The notes under the pieces: model-generated
Seen by the model: only the letters and a program-made list of their open reading frames with translations
Databases searched by the model: none
Told to the model about the DNA's origin: nothing
Shown: piece by piece, positions 40,101 through 48,500 of the stretch
How positions within the stretch are numbered: the stretch's first letter is position 1
Layout of the letters: each line of letters opens with the position of its first letter
Source: Prorocentrum cordatum
Lineage: Eukaryota > Sar > Dinophyceae > Prorocentrales > Prorocentraceae
DNA: 52,500 bases
Assembly: GCA_963575745.1 (NCBI GenBank)
Contig: CAUYUJ010015707.1
Coordinates: 190,831 to 243,330 of the forward strand
Direction: 5' to 3'
Program-made: the position numbers and the translations under genes

Positions 40101-42624
40101 TCTCCTCTCGTCCTAAGCCCTGCGGCGTGCCCTTGGAGCTCTTGGACTCACTGTTGTGCTTGACGAGGCTCTCGATGCCGAGTCCGATGTCCTTGAGGGC
40201 GGCTGCCATCTCGCTGTCGCCGGTGGGGCCGATCTCCCCTCCGACCCCAGCGCGTCGTTCGCCCGGGGGGGCGTGCCGCGTCCCGTCGGCCAGGATGGGG
40301 CCCACCAGGTTGTGGTAGAGGTCGGTCCTGCCACGCCCGACCAGGGAGGGCAGCGGCGCAGAGGCGGCGGGGGCGCCAGGCGGCAGCAGGGGCCGTGGGG
40401 CGGCAGGGCTCGTCGCAGGCGCGGGGCCTACGCCCCAGGCGGGGGCGCCACCACCGAAGGGGTGGGCGATGCTCGCTGCGAGGCCCGGGGGGGCCTGCGG
40501 TGCGAGCGGAGCCAAGGTGGGGCGCACCTCTTCCTGGTAGCCGTCGCGCAGTCGGCGGAGCTGGCTGCGCCACTCGCCCTCGAGCGTGCGCAGACCGCGC
40601 CCCCCATCTCGTTCGTACTCCTCAGCACCTCGCAGCAGCACCTTCAGCACGTCCTGGGTCTGGTCCCAGTCGTACCGGTTGAGGAGCCTCTCCTGGGCGC
40701 CTGCGTCTCCCTCTTCGGGGTGGAGCTCGCGGTCGCGGAGGTACTCCCGCAGGCACTCCATCCCGCTCGGCGGAGAGGGCACCGCGCTGGTGGGGGCCCC
40801 GTCGACGCCGTCGAGGCGGGAGACGAGCTCGGCGATGGAGAGCCGGGGGTTCGACTGGCTCCCGCCCCCCCGAGGGGCCTCACCGTGAGGGGGCTGCGGG
40901 GGACGGGGCGAGGGGGGCCCCGGAGCTGCTCCCTCGTGCTGAGGCGGCGGCGGCTGGGGCGGCGTGCCCTGGGGCCCAGCGTGGGCCAAGGTGGTGGAAA
41001 GGGCTGCGTCGCGTGCCTCCTGGAGGGCCTGCGCCTCCCGCCGCTTCTCCTGCTGGCTCTCGTCGTAGTGCGGCCTGCACAGCATGATGCCGTCGCGCCG
41101 TGCGTAGCCCAGGGAGTTGCACTTGGCCTTGGCGCAGCCTTGCGCACGCCGCATCCCCTGGCACAAAGCAGCGTGGTGGGCACAGAGAGGGGCCTGCTCC
41201 TGCTGCGTCCCGGCGGTCAGGGGGCTGACGCGGGCGTCGTCAGTGAGGAGCGTGGTGTTCTCCTCGAGCGCCTTGTCGCCACACTGCACCCGCGGGGCCA
41301 GCAGCGTGACCCGGCCCGTCTCGGCGTGCCGCCAGCCCACCCGATGGGCCATGCAGGGGATGCCCTCGTCCTCGGTGTCCGACTCGTCGCGCGGCTTGGG
41401 GCCCTCCTCCGCGGGCATCGTGGGCTTGCGCCTGCGGCGCGGGCAGCAGCAGCAGGGGAGGCAGCAGAGGCCGCCGGCGCCTCGGACGAGGCCCCAGGCG
41501 CAGCCTGGGATCCCGCGGATGCCCCGCGAGGTGCGGACGCAGCACCAGCCGAGCGGGGTGTGCTCGGCGAGGTCGTCGAGGTCGACCACCGCGTCGGCCG
41601 CGACCACCGCGTAGGACTGCAGGTGGGCCTTCAACGGTTCGCACTCCTGGCAGGGGCCCACCTTGCGGCAGAGGTGGAGCCTCTTGGTGGCCGCCCTCTC
41701 CAGGTCCTTCCTCAGTCGCCGTGAGGTGGCCCCGTAGACGGTGTCGTAGTCGATGATCAGGCCGTGGGCGTTCGTCCGCGCGTCGCTCCACTTGAGCGGG
41801 ACGCGCGCCACCTGGCCGTCCACGGAGAAGACCACGTGGCGGGGGTTGCCCGCGCGGAGGGCGGTCTTCAGGTCACGGTAGAAGTTCGTCGGAGGCTCCT
41901 TCTCCAGACCCGGGCCGTAGAGCTGAACCTGCTGCGGGTCGCGGTTGATCTGGTCGGCCGTCGTCACGGGTATAGTACGCTGGCCCTTGCGGCAGCACAC
42001 GCCCCTGAAGAAACCGGCCACTGCACGGAGTGGGACGCATGCCCGCTGGATGAGCTCCATCAGCCACACACACATGGTCAAGCACAAAAGGACGAGCACC
42101 ACACCGAAAGCAATCCGCCCGCCCAAGATGAAGGTGTCCCAGCTTGGCCCGAAGAGGAAACGGCCTGCTCGCCTGACGGGGTCGCTGAAGAATCCTCCTT
42201 CGTCCAGTGGGGCCTCCACGACGACAAAGAAGGAGGCCACGAAGCGGTACCCGAGGATGAAGACGCCGGGGAACTCATCGTTGCCGTGCTCGTCGTCTCC
42301 GTCCCCGTCGCCGATGTTGTCCGTCGGGCCCGTGCCGTCGGGCGGGCCGACCGACCCGTTCGTCACGTTGCTCGAGTTAGCGCCGCAGGAGCTCTCGTTC
42401 GTCATGCTGAGGTTGGCCCTCTGCTTCCCGTCCGTCCCGCTGGCGTTGGCCTGCCTCGCCGACCTGCGACGCCGGTCATGTACGTAGTCCCAGAAGTCGT
42501 CCCAGAACTCCAGCGCCCCAGCCGGGGCCAGCACCAGCGCCGGCGGCAGCAGCGCCCGCGGCCGTCCGTGCGCCAGGAGGCCAGCCAGGGCCGGGACCAG
42601 TGCCATGGCCACCGGCATCGGCAT
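33601..42624 (-). CDS. Giant retroelement polyprotein: membrane segment, Cys clusters, gag-like, methyltransferase-like, RT, RNase H
   Basis: I start it at the ATG of MPMPVAMALVPALAGLL (42624), the first inside the element after A1, giving about 3007 codons. Approximate order: hydrophobic helix FGVVLVLLCLTMCVWLMELI (residues 165-195); Cys/His cluster CAHHAALCQGMRRAQGCAKA (480-525); helical gag-like region (910-1090); zinc-binding CWGAATHCGCQRTAAECGHS (1135-1165); methyltransferase-like domain with MAGTGRWTQAW, EPVCTSFCSW, AWAENPAP and RYRKRTWIVA (1700-1940); RT with LSKLDVKGAFKLLWVDP and YILMDDLVLV (2140-2410); RNase H with VTTDATTSVAFGADW, LGEAMAYIVLA, LLATDNMV and NVTADFGSRAS (2525-2660). 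All catalytic acids are present. Past about 33885 the frame loses sense and stops at 33601. No protease is recognised. Confidence 0.85.
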   Translation of the reverse strand: MPMPVAMALVPALAGLLAHGRPRALLPPALVLAPAGALEFWDDFWDYVHDRRRRSARQANASGTDGKQRANLSMTNESSCGANSSNVTNGSVGPPDGTGPTDNIGDGDGDDEHGNDEFPGVFILGYRFVASFFVVVEAPLDEGGFFSDPVRRAGRFLFGPSWDTFILGGRIAFGVVLVLLCLTMCVWLMELIQRACVPLRAVAGFFRGVCCRKGQRTIPVTTADQINRDPQQVQLYGPGLEKEPPTNFYRDLKTALRAGNPRHVVFSVDGQVARVPLKWSDARTNAHGLIIDYDTVYGATSRRLRKDLERAATKRLHLCRKVGPCQECEPLKAHLQSYAVVAADAVVDLDDLAEHTPLGWCCVRTSRGIRGIPGCAWGLVRGAGGLCCLPCCCCPRRRRKPTMPAEEGPKPRDESDTEDEGIPCMAHRVGWRHAETGRVTLLAPRVQCGDKALEENTTLLTDDARVSPLTAGTQQEQAPLCAHHAALCQGMRRAQGCAKAKCNSLGYARRDGIMLCRPHYDESQQEKRREAQALQEARDAALSTTLAHAGPQGTPPQPPPPQHEGAAPGPPSPRPPQPPHGEAPRGGGSQSNPRLSIAELVSRLDGVDGAPTSAVPSPPSGMECLREYLRDRELHPEEGDAGAQERLLNRYDWDQTQDVLKVLLRGAEEYERDGGRGLRTLEGEWRSQLRRLRDGYQEEVRPTLAPLAPQAPPGLAASIAHPFGGGAPAWGVGPAPATSPAAPRPLLPPGAPAASAPLPSLVGRGRTDLYHNLVGPILADGTRHAPPGERRAGVGGEIGPTGDSEMAAALKDIGLGIESLVKHNSESKSSKGTPQGLGREETALVFLARACNRFNVQVCPSYTGTSLYHAIKEAFVTSKGELSGLGWPTCVTSRLALGLAGLYFGARDQHSLLPHYLSVADFPKHSQEEHDNHVVPQDDRLEARPRAPATLAQWVKQAQNHARCFALIYGWEHYQERADAIEKLEKLAEEDSDVFPRERIYGWFEELNWRWREDLKDVYRQLLRISGKEWLRKEQIEFMALTPDSDGNPLLRMPTCFKLDLEDAWFRKTILPHLERQHSRTLWRLTHKALKAPGDARGAGAEPGAEGSPRRAYPAGKRLPPREAAESVTHAPIDEVAKKPYCWGAATHCGCQRTAAECGHSHRPFKGALQQQHWTVQAQLIRRGGLKGDKPIPPTEVDGRIKQLREAAHEEAAQKVREGVARRGQAGRGAGDASGAPPRSIRWAPPEELVSFAPTAAENELTETLRGPDYDWERDVDPPGPDTARAVEDTTAESPEDVGRRREQIAKIASLPEVGPLEQCSHHLQSYVKGRLLHSSLRGEDITVEGVLDELVRGGPAALAEEAGDYLDQLRRAGGAHLGPGSGYAEVLQPIWPTDGGCGIGKLLVAGLELETADYRDSIHVSPGLREALQLGDQEPEERQCMVIHIAAGLLDIGATRGDAQAPDAAWPPPTTDTLALAADLREELWAGASEATRALGETPEKLDRAEREVRGYIHDVLHPHHNKDYRSLCAFPLEPLSNVVLNFIRVDSLGRVNSESVSGAAASPESPNCWLLIHRRHMRLIKLGPDIDRATLLADFAQHASTWGGSPPTDYVAMGWEVLLDQAKEWAPEAFTPQPRTCLCCKYIKNRQGDGARVAGDVAPLEPLNDDYTFLTIAGWGLQAWSPYCRREHPIPESVTVPGDKLIAQEIMAGTGRWTQAWRSRGLEARDPIEYYEDPLRKQGPREDHNVLLKPVQDRLLEDISKGDVNVIGLEPVCTSFCSWMRCNGGTRTMAQPEGVEPLLASEVTGNTIAEFSARAFKKALDMKKFAWAENPAPDGIYPSIWDTKWWRPLLDRKDVMIIPFDFCEHGHGPEDDPTARYRKRTWIVARASQQFARWIAKRCCGQHRHVSLEGHAPGSAIRRCRTSQIYPWPFVENLTQGILAGVLPGGSRTSGCETTDVLDGGEAPPLASISASSLDLQGGMAQEPRLPDDSARRVGDSGEARALIRRFALAYVAYAKAQPTGTVDAWRGAAARGEALVELAGSVEEGARALFKARSDLGLDNLKGIFDSDLDRHLAPDALLYLRGQAGHGVAARDTGIKVREECKPHQSAADVLDQCYEGSWKDVHAARVLVLPRRRRDLLQGVRSSPQGAVPKQNPGRTLSLEKRLIHDQRRVNETTDKTWHPPAAQPFHRQLARLIVWWSVKLPRIPILLSKLDVKGAFKLLWVDPQDVGTFATDLPWHPEACAAPRGPEEAPAPQTTDPDTQLDQQVQLCLDRGLTEGLTLISLVLTFGWAGSPGEWTPWGDSVAAVHSQHAPGIPAWEGPFKFQSYILMDDLVLVEPALGMRPWTSRSLAEKTIEKLLGPAAINQDKKHQEGYFSTNKIVWGLEYRTDEMQVAIPEPRLLKGAYLLSDTCYDSGYKGARLRDMQVLRGTGTSWMAAMPALATELRAVDAFLTPQADGILRPKVEPGAEEAAWQDLWDTCELLRLLLARPEVWGERFTVSMYTLLDVRERLALPGEAAKVVWVTTDATTSVAFGADWTEKIYLRQDLKDYKGMLGEALGDSDDSTVEIALGEAMAYIVLAGRQGPSWSGRIVLLATDNMVFTNWLKKRHPRPRLVRHLFRILHYLECKYNFMTIGHFFRTYHNVTADFGSRASQEEVKRRMDELGLSSVDAAHEWADLVANGVRRRVLRLLGGDAEDGRIALQLREARLKRRFREVPLATAPGRALEWGLGAGFFSKIWTGLGGTAHTAPIGEDPDPSAGPVWAILATLGPDPTGRSACKAARQAARLGAQRIALDAPRQLPLGEAARSLQEQGFTVSTEDLLATEVGELVARRRALLLGTRHVGDEQQAWTFDTLDLRRPIAPAVGPVLQPPSALPPDAWLLHARFEADPRMRRAEDRLLPVGVGHLWTDGTRGGLQHGRTPPDHPGRLDDTPTAPDPGLQGPGARGQARHAGGELARRGWHPRGLPHAPGRRHGRTCHEAHRGRHGGSTRRRRRPLGGSCP
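36790..37530 (-). other. C5-methyltransferase-like domain within the polyprotein
   Basis: Motifs in C5-MTase order: a SAM-loop-like IAQEIMAGTGRWTQAWRSRG, a Pro-x-Cys segment LEPVCTSFCSW (candidate catalytic Cys), AWAENPAP (ENP where C5-MTases usually have ENV) and a RYRKRTWIVA strand. Cytosine methyltransferases carried by retrotransposons have been described in dinoflagellates, but in LTR elements. Activity here is unproven. Confidence 0.6.
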
Positions 42625-42726
42625 GGGGCGCCACCGTGCGCCCGTGGCGGGGCCCCACGTCGGGGGGGGCCCAGGCTCGCGCGTCGGGGCGAGCCCGCTG
42701 TGGGAGCCACCCTTGAGCCCCCCACT

Positions 42727-42809
42727 CAAAAGAGCAGGGGAAAATGGCTGAGGTTTCCCCCAACACTCCCAAGAACCTACGGTTTCGAAACGAGTTTCAA
42801 ACCTACACG
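42727..42809 (-). repeat. Split direct repeat A1
   Basis: The 5' end of the DIRS-type element; identical to A2 over 83 bases. Outside it begins TCTGCGACACCTCGACGGGC. Confidence 0.9.
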
Positions 42810-42879
42810 TCTGCGACACCTCGACGGGCGGGGCGGGCCATCGGGACCCCCTCGGAGACCACCGGGCGATCCGGGGTCG

Positions 42880-43065
42880 ACGCCTCCCCCCATGGAGCCC
42901 ATCCCCCCCCCTCACGTTGCCCATCCCCCCCATCCCCCCCCCATGGAGCCCATCCCCCCCCCATGGAGCCCATCCCCCCCCCATGGAGCCCATCCCCCCA
43001 TGGAGCCCATCCCCCCCCCCCCCCATGGAGCCCATCCCCCCCCCCCCCCTCACGTTGCCCCTCGG
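42880..43065. repeat. CCATGGAGCCCATCCCCCCC tandem array
   Basis: About seven units of 15-22 bases with variable C-run length, just outside the DIRS element. It keeps the polyprotein frame open upstream, which makes the frame appear to start at 43290. Confidence 0.9.
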
Positions 43066-43084
43066 TTCTCGGGTCATGGCTCGG

Positions 43085-43965
43085 CCCTCGGGCGGCCGCC
43101 CCCGGGGCGTTCTGGGCACCCCAGGAAGGCTCCCGGCGAGGCGCAGCCGCTGGAGGGCGTCCCGAGGCCGGAGGACTGCACGGAACCGACCGAGCACGTC
43201 CGCGAGCCGCCGAGGACCGCAGAGAACCCGACCCGACCCCCTGAGCGTATCCCCCCGGACCCAGACCCCCTCGAGTAATGAAAAAATCATGACGGGAGGT
43301 TTTTCGCCATTTTCGGCCTCTGGGGGCCCTCACCGGGCCTCGGGAGCGTCAAAAAACGACTCAGGATGACAAGCCGGCCCCGGGGAAGGGGTCCAGACCT
43401 CTGGGGGTCGACGTCGTGAAAAAATCACGACGTCGGGGGTCTGGGGACGTTGCCCCTGACCGAGTCTCGCCCTCGACTCCGAAGGTCGAATTCTCGGACG
43501 ATCCCCTCAGCTCTTGGAAGCTTCCTTGCCTCGGGACGCGCTCTGGCGGCTGCGCCTCGCCCCAGAGCGTCCCTTAGTACAGGGCCCTTTTCGCACGATT
43601 CTTTTGCCGCGAGCTCTCGGGTGCTGTCGTCGGTTCCTGAAGCAAGTCCTGCCTCGGGACGCGCTCTGGTGGCTGCGCCTCGCCGAGAGGGTCCTGGGGG
43701 TGCCCCATCGTTCCAAACGGCCAGCGGCCGCCAGGAAGCCGAGCTGTGACCCGAAAGCTGAACGACGAAGGTCGATTTTGGGGAGGGGAGGGGGGGGGGA
43801 GATTTGCGGACGCCCTCGCCCCTCGTCGGGACTTTCTGGATGCCTCCAGAAGCCTCCAGGGGACCTCCGGTGACCCCGAGCGGACTCCAGGGGCCAGACT
43901 CCCCGGGGACTCCGACGTCGCGACCTCCTCACAGCGTGGACCTCTGGAAATCTGGACCCCTTCCC
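43085..43965. other. Dispersed-repeat region
   Basis: 43295-43450 shares CGCCTCTGGGGGCCC-type, GAGCGTCAAAAA and TCACGACGTCGGGGGTCTGG sequence with 7330-7470, and in inverse with 48595-48665. 43500-43700 has a repeated GCCTCGGGACGCGCTCTGG. No exon supported. Confidence 0.6.
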
Positions 43966-43967
43966 CT

Positions 43968-44095
43968 AGGAGGAGGAGGAGGAGGAGGAGGAGGAGGAGG
44001 AGGAGGAGGAGGAGGAGGGCGGAGGAGGAGGAGGAGGAGGAGGAGGAGGAGGAGGAGGAGGAGGACAGGAGGAGGAGGAGGAGGAGGAGGAGGAC
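43968..44095. repeat. (GGA)n microsatellite
   Basis: About 125 bases of nearly pure GGA, downstream on the minus strand of the ankyrin exon. Confidence 0.95.
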
Positions 44096-44210
44096 CAGCT
44101 CTTCACCCCAGGTCGCTTCTTGACGGTCCCGGTGCCAGGTAAGGGCCCCTGCGGCCCGACCGCGCGAGGGGGGGGGGGCCCTGGGCGGCAGCAAAGCTTA
44201 CCACGCTCAC

Positions 44211-45469
44211 CACGCTGCTCCCGTCGCCGCGCAGCATCAAATCCGCCCCGTGCTCCGCGAGCACCCGGAGGCACTCCTTGCGCCCCCCCTCGGCCGCCAT
44301 CATCGCGACGGACAGGCCGTCCTCCGCCTTCAGGTTCGGGTCCGCCCCCCGCCGGATCAGGAGCCTGACGCACCTCTCGTGGCCGTGCAGGGCCGCCTCT
44401 GGAGGACGAAAAGTGGCGGCGTGTACAACGGGGTGGCGCGAGGGGGGAGGCCTTCCAAGGAGGCGGAAAGAGCCTCTTAGAAGGTAAGGGGCTCCTCACA
44501 AGGGCCCAGAGGCGTCTAGGGAGCCCTCTTAAAAGCCACGGGCCTCTAAGAAGCCTTCCAACAAGGCTTCTTGGAAGCCGCCTGGGCCCCTCAGGGAAGG
44601 CCCGTGTCTTCTTAGAAGCCCCCTGCATTCTCAGAAGGCCTCCTCCCCGCGCCCCCCCCTCTCCGTGCCGCCGAGGAAAAACGGCATCGGAAGCGTAACC
44701 ATTCGGAGGCCTGCGCGAATTCTTTGGATCGGCGCTGGAGCCCCCTATCCCTGGTGCGCACCAGCGCCGCCCGCGGGGTTCAGCGCCGATCCAGGAAATC
44801 CGCGCAGACCTCCGAAAGTCACATCTGCGTTTACACATACATACATACATACATACATACATACATACATACATACATACATACATACATACATGCATGC
44901 ATGCATGCATGCATGCATGCATGCATGCATGCATGCATGCATGCATACGTACATACATGCATACATAGATAGATAGATAGATAGATAGATACATACATAC
45001 ATACATGTATACATACATGCATGCATGCATGCATGCATGCATACATACATACATACCTTGTGTATGCACCGCCATAAATATACATACGTACATACATACA
45101 TGCATGCATGCATACATACATACATACATGCATGCATACATACATACAGACAGACATACATACATACAGAATTACTTACATGCGTACAGACATGCGTGCA
45201 TACATACATGTATACATACATACGAACATACATACATACATACATGCATGCATGCATGCATGCATACATACATACATACATACATACATACATACATACA
45301 TACATACATACATACATACATACACGCATGCAATATATATATATATATATACATACATACATACATACATACATACATACATACATACATACATGCATGC
45401 ATGCATGCATGCATACCTACATGCATGCATATATACATACATACATACATACATACATACATGCATACA

Positions 45470-45505
<36 letters not shown>

Positions 45506-48500
45506 TATACATGCACATACATGCATACATGCATACATACATACATACATGCACGCACGCATACATACATACATACCTGCATACATGCATGCGTGTCTAT
45601 AATCATACATACATACAGACATGCATATATGCAAACATGCAAACCTACATACAAGCATACATACAAACATACACACATACATGCATGCATACATACATAC
45701 ATGCATGTACGCATACATACATACTAGAACCACGCGCGCTACGCGCGCTTAGGTTCTAGTCACAGATGAACCACGGGTGCCGCTGTCGGGCGCGCTGGCG
45801 GGGTTTGCCCAGGGGGGAGGGAGGAGCACGAAACCTCAGGAAAATCATGGCGTACGGTACAGCCACACCCTGTGCGCTCTAACGGGGCTACCTCGGGTGC
45901 GGTGGGAGGAGCAAAACAAAACAGGGACTGTATATGGTATAGCAACACCCCTCTCGCTCTGCCGGGGCCGCCCTTGAGGGGTGGGAGGGGCAAAGCAACT
46001 TGTGAAATGATAGGGTATAGCGATGCCCCGCTTGCTCTGGCGAGGCCTGCCTGGCGCTCTGGCGGGGCCGTCCCAGGAGAGGAGGGAGGAGCACGAAAGC
46101 TGAGGGGTGAGGGGAGGAAGTGGAGAGAGGAGGGAATGGAGACAAGGGGAGGGGGCGAAAGGGAAGGAAGGACGGAGGGGGGAGGCCCGGGCCATCTGGG
46201 CCGTCTTCGAGCGCCCTGGGGCCTCCCTCTCCCGCTCTGTGGCCCATCTTGGGCCTGTCCTGGGGCCTCGTGGGCCGTCTGGGGCTCCTCGTGGGCAACT
46301 TGCAGGCTCTCTGGAGCCGTCTTGGGGCTCTTTGGGGGGCGTTGTCGGCGGTGTTTGGGCGGTCTTGGGGGCGTCTTCCGCCGTCTTCGAGCATTGGAAG
46401 CTCGAGAACGCGAGAAAGCGAAACACATAGAAACACAATGCAATTCAATGATTTGGGCCTCTTTGGGCTCTCTCGGGACGTCTCTCGGAGCTCTCTTGGG
46501 GCCTCTTGGAGGCCTCTTGAGCTGTGTTTGTCGTCTTGAGCTGTGTTTGTCGTCTTGAGCTCCTCTTGGGGCCTCTTGAGCTGTGTGTTTGTCGTCTCGT
46601 CTGTTGGGATCATCTGGGCTGTCCTGGAGCGCCTTGGGGCCTCCCGCTATCGCTCTGGGGCCAATCTTGTGCCTCTCCTGAGATTATCTTGGGCAGTCTT
46701 GGGCTGCTCTTGGGCAGTCTTCAGGCTCTCCAGGGCGTCTTGGGGCTCTTTTGGGGGCCTCTTCGGCGGTCTTGGGGCGATCTTCGGGGCGTCTTCGGTC
46801 ATCTTGGAGCGTTGGAAGCTCGAGAACGCGAGAAAGCGAAAAACATTGAAGCAACAATCAGAAATCAATGATTTGGGCCTCTTTGGGCTCTCTCGGGGTT
46901 CTCTCGGAGCTCTCTTGGGGCCTCTTGGAGGCCTCTTGGGCTGTGTATTGGCCGTGTTGGGCCCATCTGGGGCCTCGTTGGGGCCATCTGGGCCGTCTTG
47001 GAGCGCCTTGGGGCCTCCCGCTCCCGCTGTGTGGCCCAGCTTGGGCCTGTCCTGGGGCTCTCTTGGGCTGACTGAGGCTCCTCCTGGGCAATGTTCGGGC
47101 TCTCTGGGGCTGTCTTGGAGCTCTTTGGGGGGCCTCTTCGGTTGTCTTGGGGCGAACTTGGGGGCGTCGTCGGCCGTCGTGGAGCGTCGGAAGGTCGAAA
47201 ACGCGAGAAACCGAAAAACGCATAAAAACCATGAAAATCAATGATTTGGGCCTCTCTCGGGACGCCTCTCGGAGCTCTCTTGAAGCCTCTTGGAGGCCTC
47301 TTGGGCTGTGCATTTGCGGTCTGGAGCCCATGTTGGGGCACGTTGGGGCTATCTGGGCTGTCTTGGAGGGGCTTGTCGAAGTCCCCCAGAGGTTTCTGGG
47401 AACGTCTTGGAGCTCTCTGGGGCAGTCTGGGAGCGTCTAGAACCGTGCGCGCACGCTCCGCGCGCACTTGGGTGCCAAGGCGTTGTTAGCTGTGAGTGCT
47501 TTTCGGACTGGTTCATTCCATGCCTTGCCCCTTTGTCCTCTAACATTCCTCATACGTCCTTCCTCGTTAACCATCCAGTCTCTCTCGGTTGTCCTCGCTG
47601 TTCGTTTCTCGTTACATGGACGGCCCCTCTTGCTTGGGATTATGCGGGGCCTTCGAGCTGTTCAGGGCCGGCGTGGGGAGATATCGAATATGAAGTGGAA
47701 TGACTTGGAGTGCAGGGGTCTCTTGGGGATCTTCCTGGTCGGGCTGCCTTGAAGGCCTTGGGGCACGCTTGGAGCCCTCTTGGGCTCTTCTTCGAAGCTG
47801 TGGGGCCGTCTAGAGCCTCGGGGCCATGTGAAGCTCTCCCGACGCCATCCGAAGGAGAAGAACGCGAGATTTGCTGAGTATGGAGAGATCTGAATGGCTT
47901 TTGCGTTTATGGCTCTCTGGGGTCGTTTTGGAGGGCCTTTTGGGAGCTCCACTGGGGCATCTTGTGGCCCCTGGGGGCCGCCTTGAAACATCTTGGAGCG
48001 TCTTAGGCCCCGAGGGGCCATCTTGGCGGCCAGCGGGCGTCCTCCTGAACCAGCTCGGAACCCTCTTCAGGATTGTTGGGGGAGGCGGTGCCGTCAACCC
48101 TCCGAAGCTTTTGACGCTTTTGACGCTTCCGACGCTCCTGGCGCTCTGGGCTCCAGGAGCTTCGCGACGCTCCTAACGCTTCTCACGCTCCTGGCGCTCC
48201 GGGCCCCAGGAGCTCCGATGCTCCTGACGCTCCTGACGCGTCCGACGCTCCTGACGCTCCTGACGCATCCGACGCTCCTGACGCTTCTGACGCTTCTGAC
48301 GCTTATGACGCTTATGACGCTCTGGAGCTTCGGAAGCTTCAGGAGCTTCACGAGCTCCAGAAGCTTCAGGAGCTTCAGGAGCTCCACGAGCTCCAGAAGC
48401 TTCAGGAGCTTCAGGAGCTTCAGAAGCTTCGGGAGCTTCAGGAGCCTCGGGAGCCTCGGGAGCTACAGGAGCTTCAGACGGTTCAGGAGCTTCAGGAGCT

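Larger units (their letters stand above)
31198..42809 (-). mobile_element. DIRS-type (PAT/Ngaro-like) retrotransposon, structurally complete
   Basis: Read on the minus strand: A1 (42809-42727), polyprotein, tyrosine recombinase, B1 (32046-31700), A2 (31700-31618), a 74-base linker, and B2 (31543-31198). B1/B2 differ at one place over 346 bases and A1/A2 match over 83 bases. This A1-body-B1-A2-B2 plan is the split-direct-repeat signature of PAT/Ngaro-like DIRS elements, which integrate with a tyrosine recombinase rather than a DDE integrase. The near-identity of the repeats and the long open frame suggest a young copy. No target duplication is seen, as expected for the order. Confidence 0.9.

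Noticed and set aside
42625-43290. Upstream 222 codons of the large polyprotein frame
   Set aside because: They lie outside repeat A1, read through a CCATGGAGCCCATCC array (Gly/Met repeats) and lack sense. The element's own first ATG is at 42624.
44745-45759. Met-Tyr-Val-Cys and His-Thr-Tyr-Ile repeat frames
   Set aside because: Direct translation of CATA/CATG tetranucleotides inside an intron.
46180-47435. rRNA or snRNA gene cluster
   Set aside because: Units are tandem but contain no recognisable rRNA, 5S or snRNA sequence.
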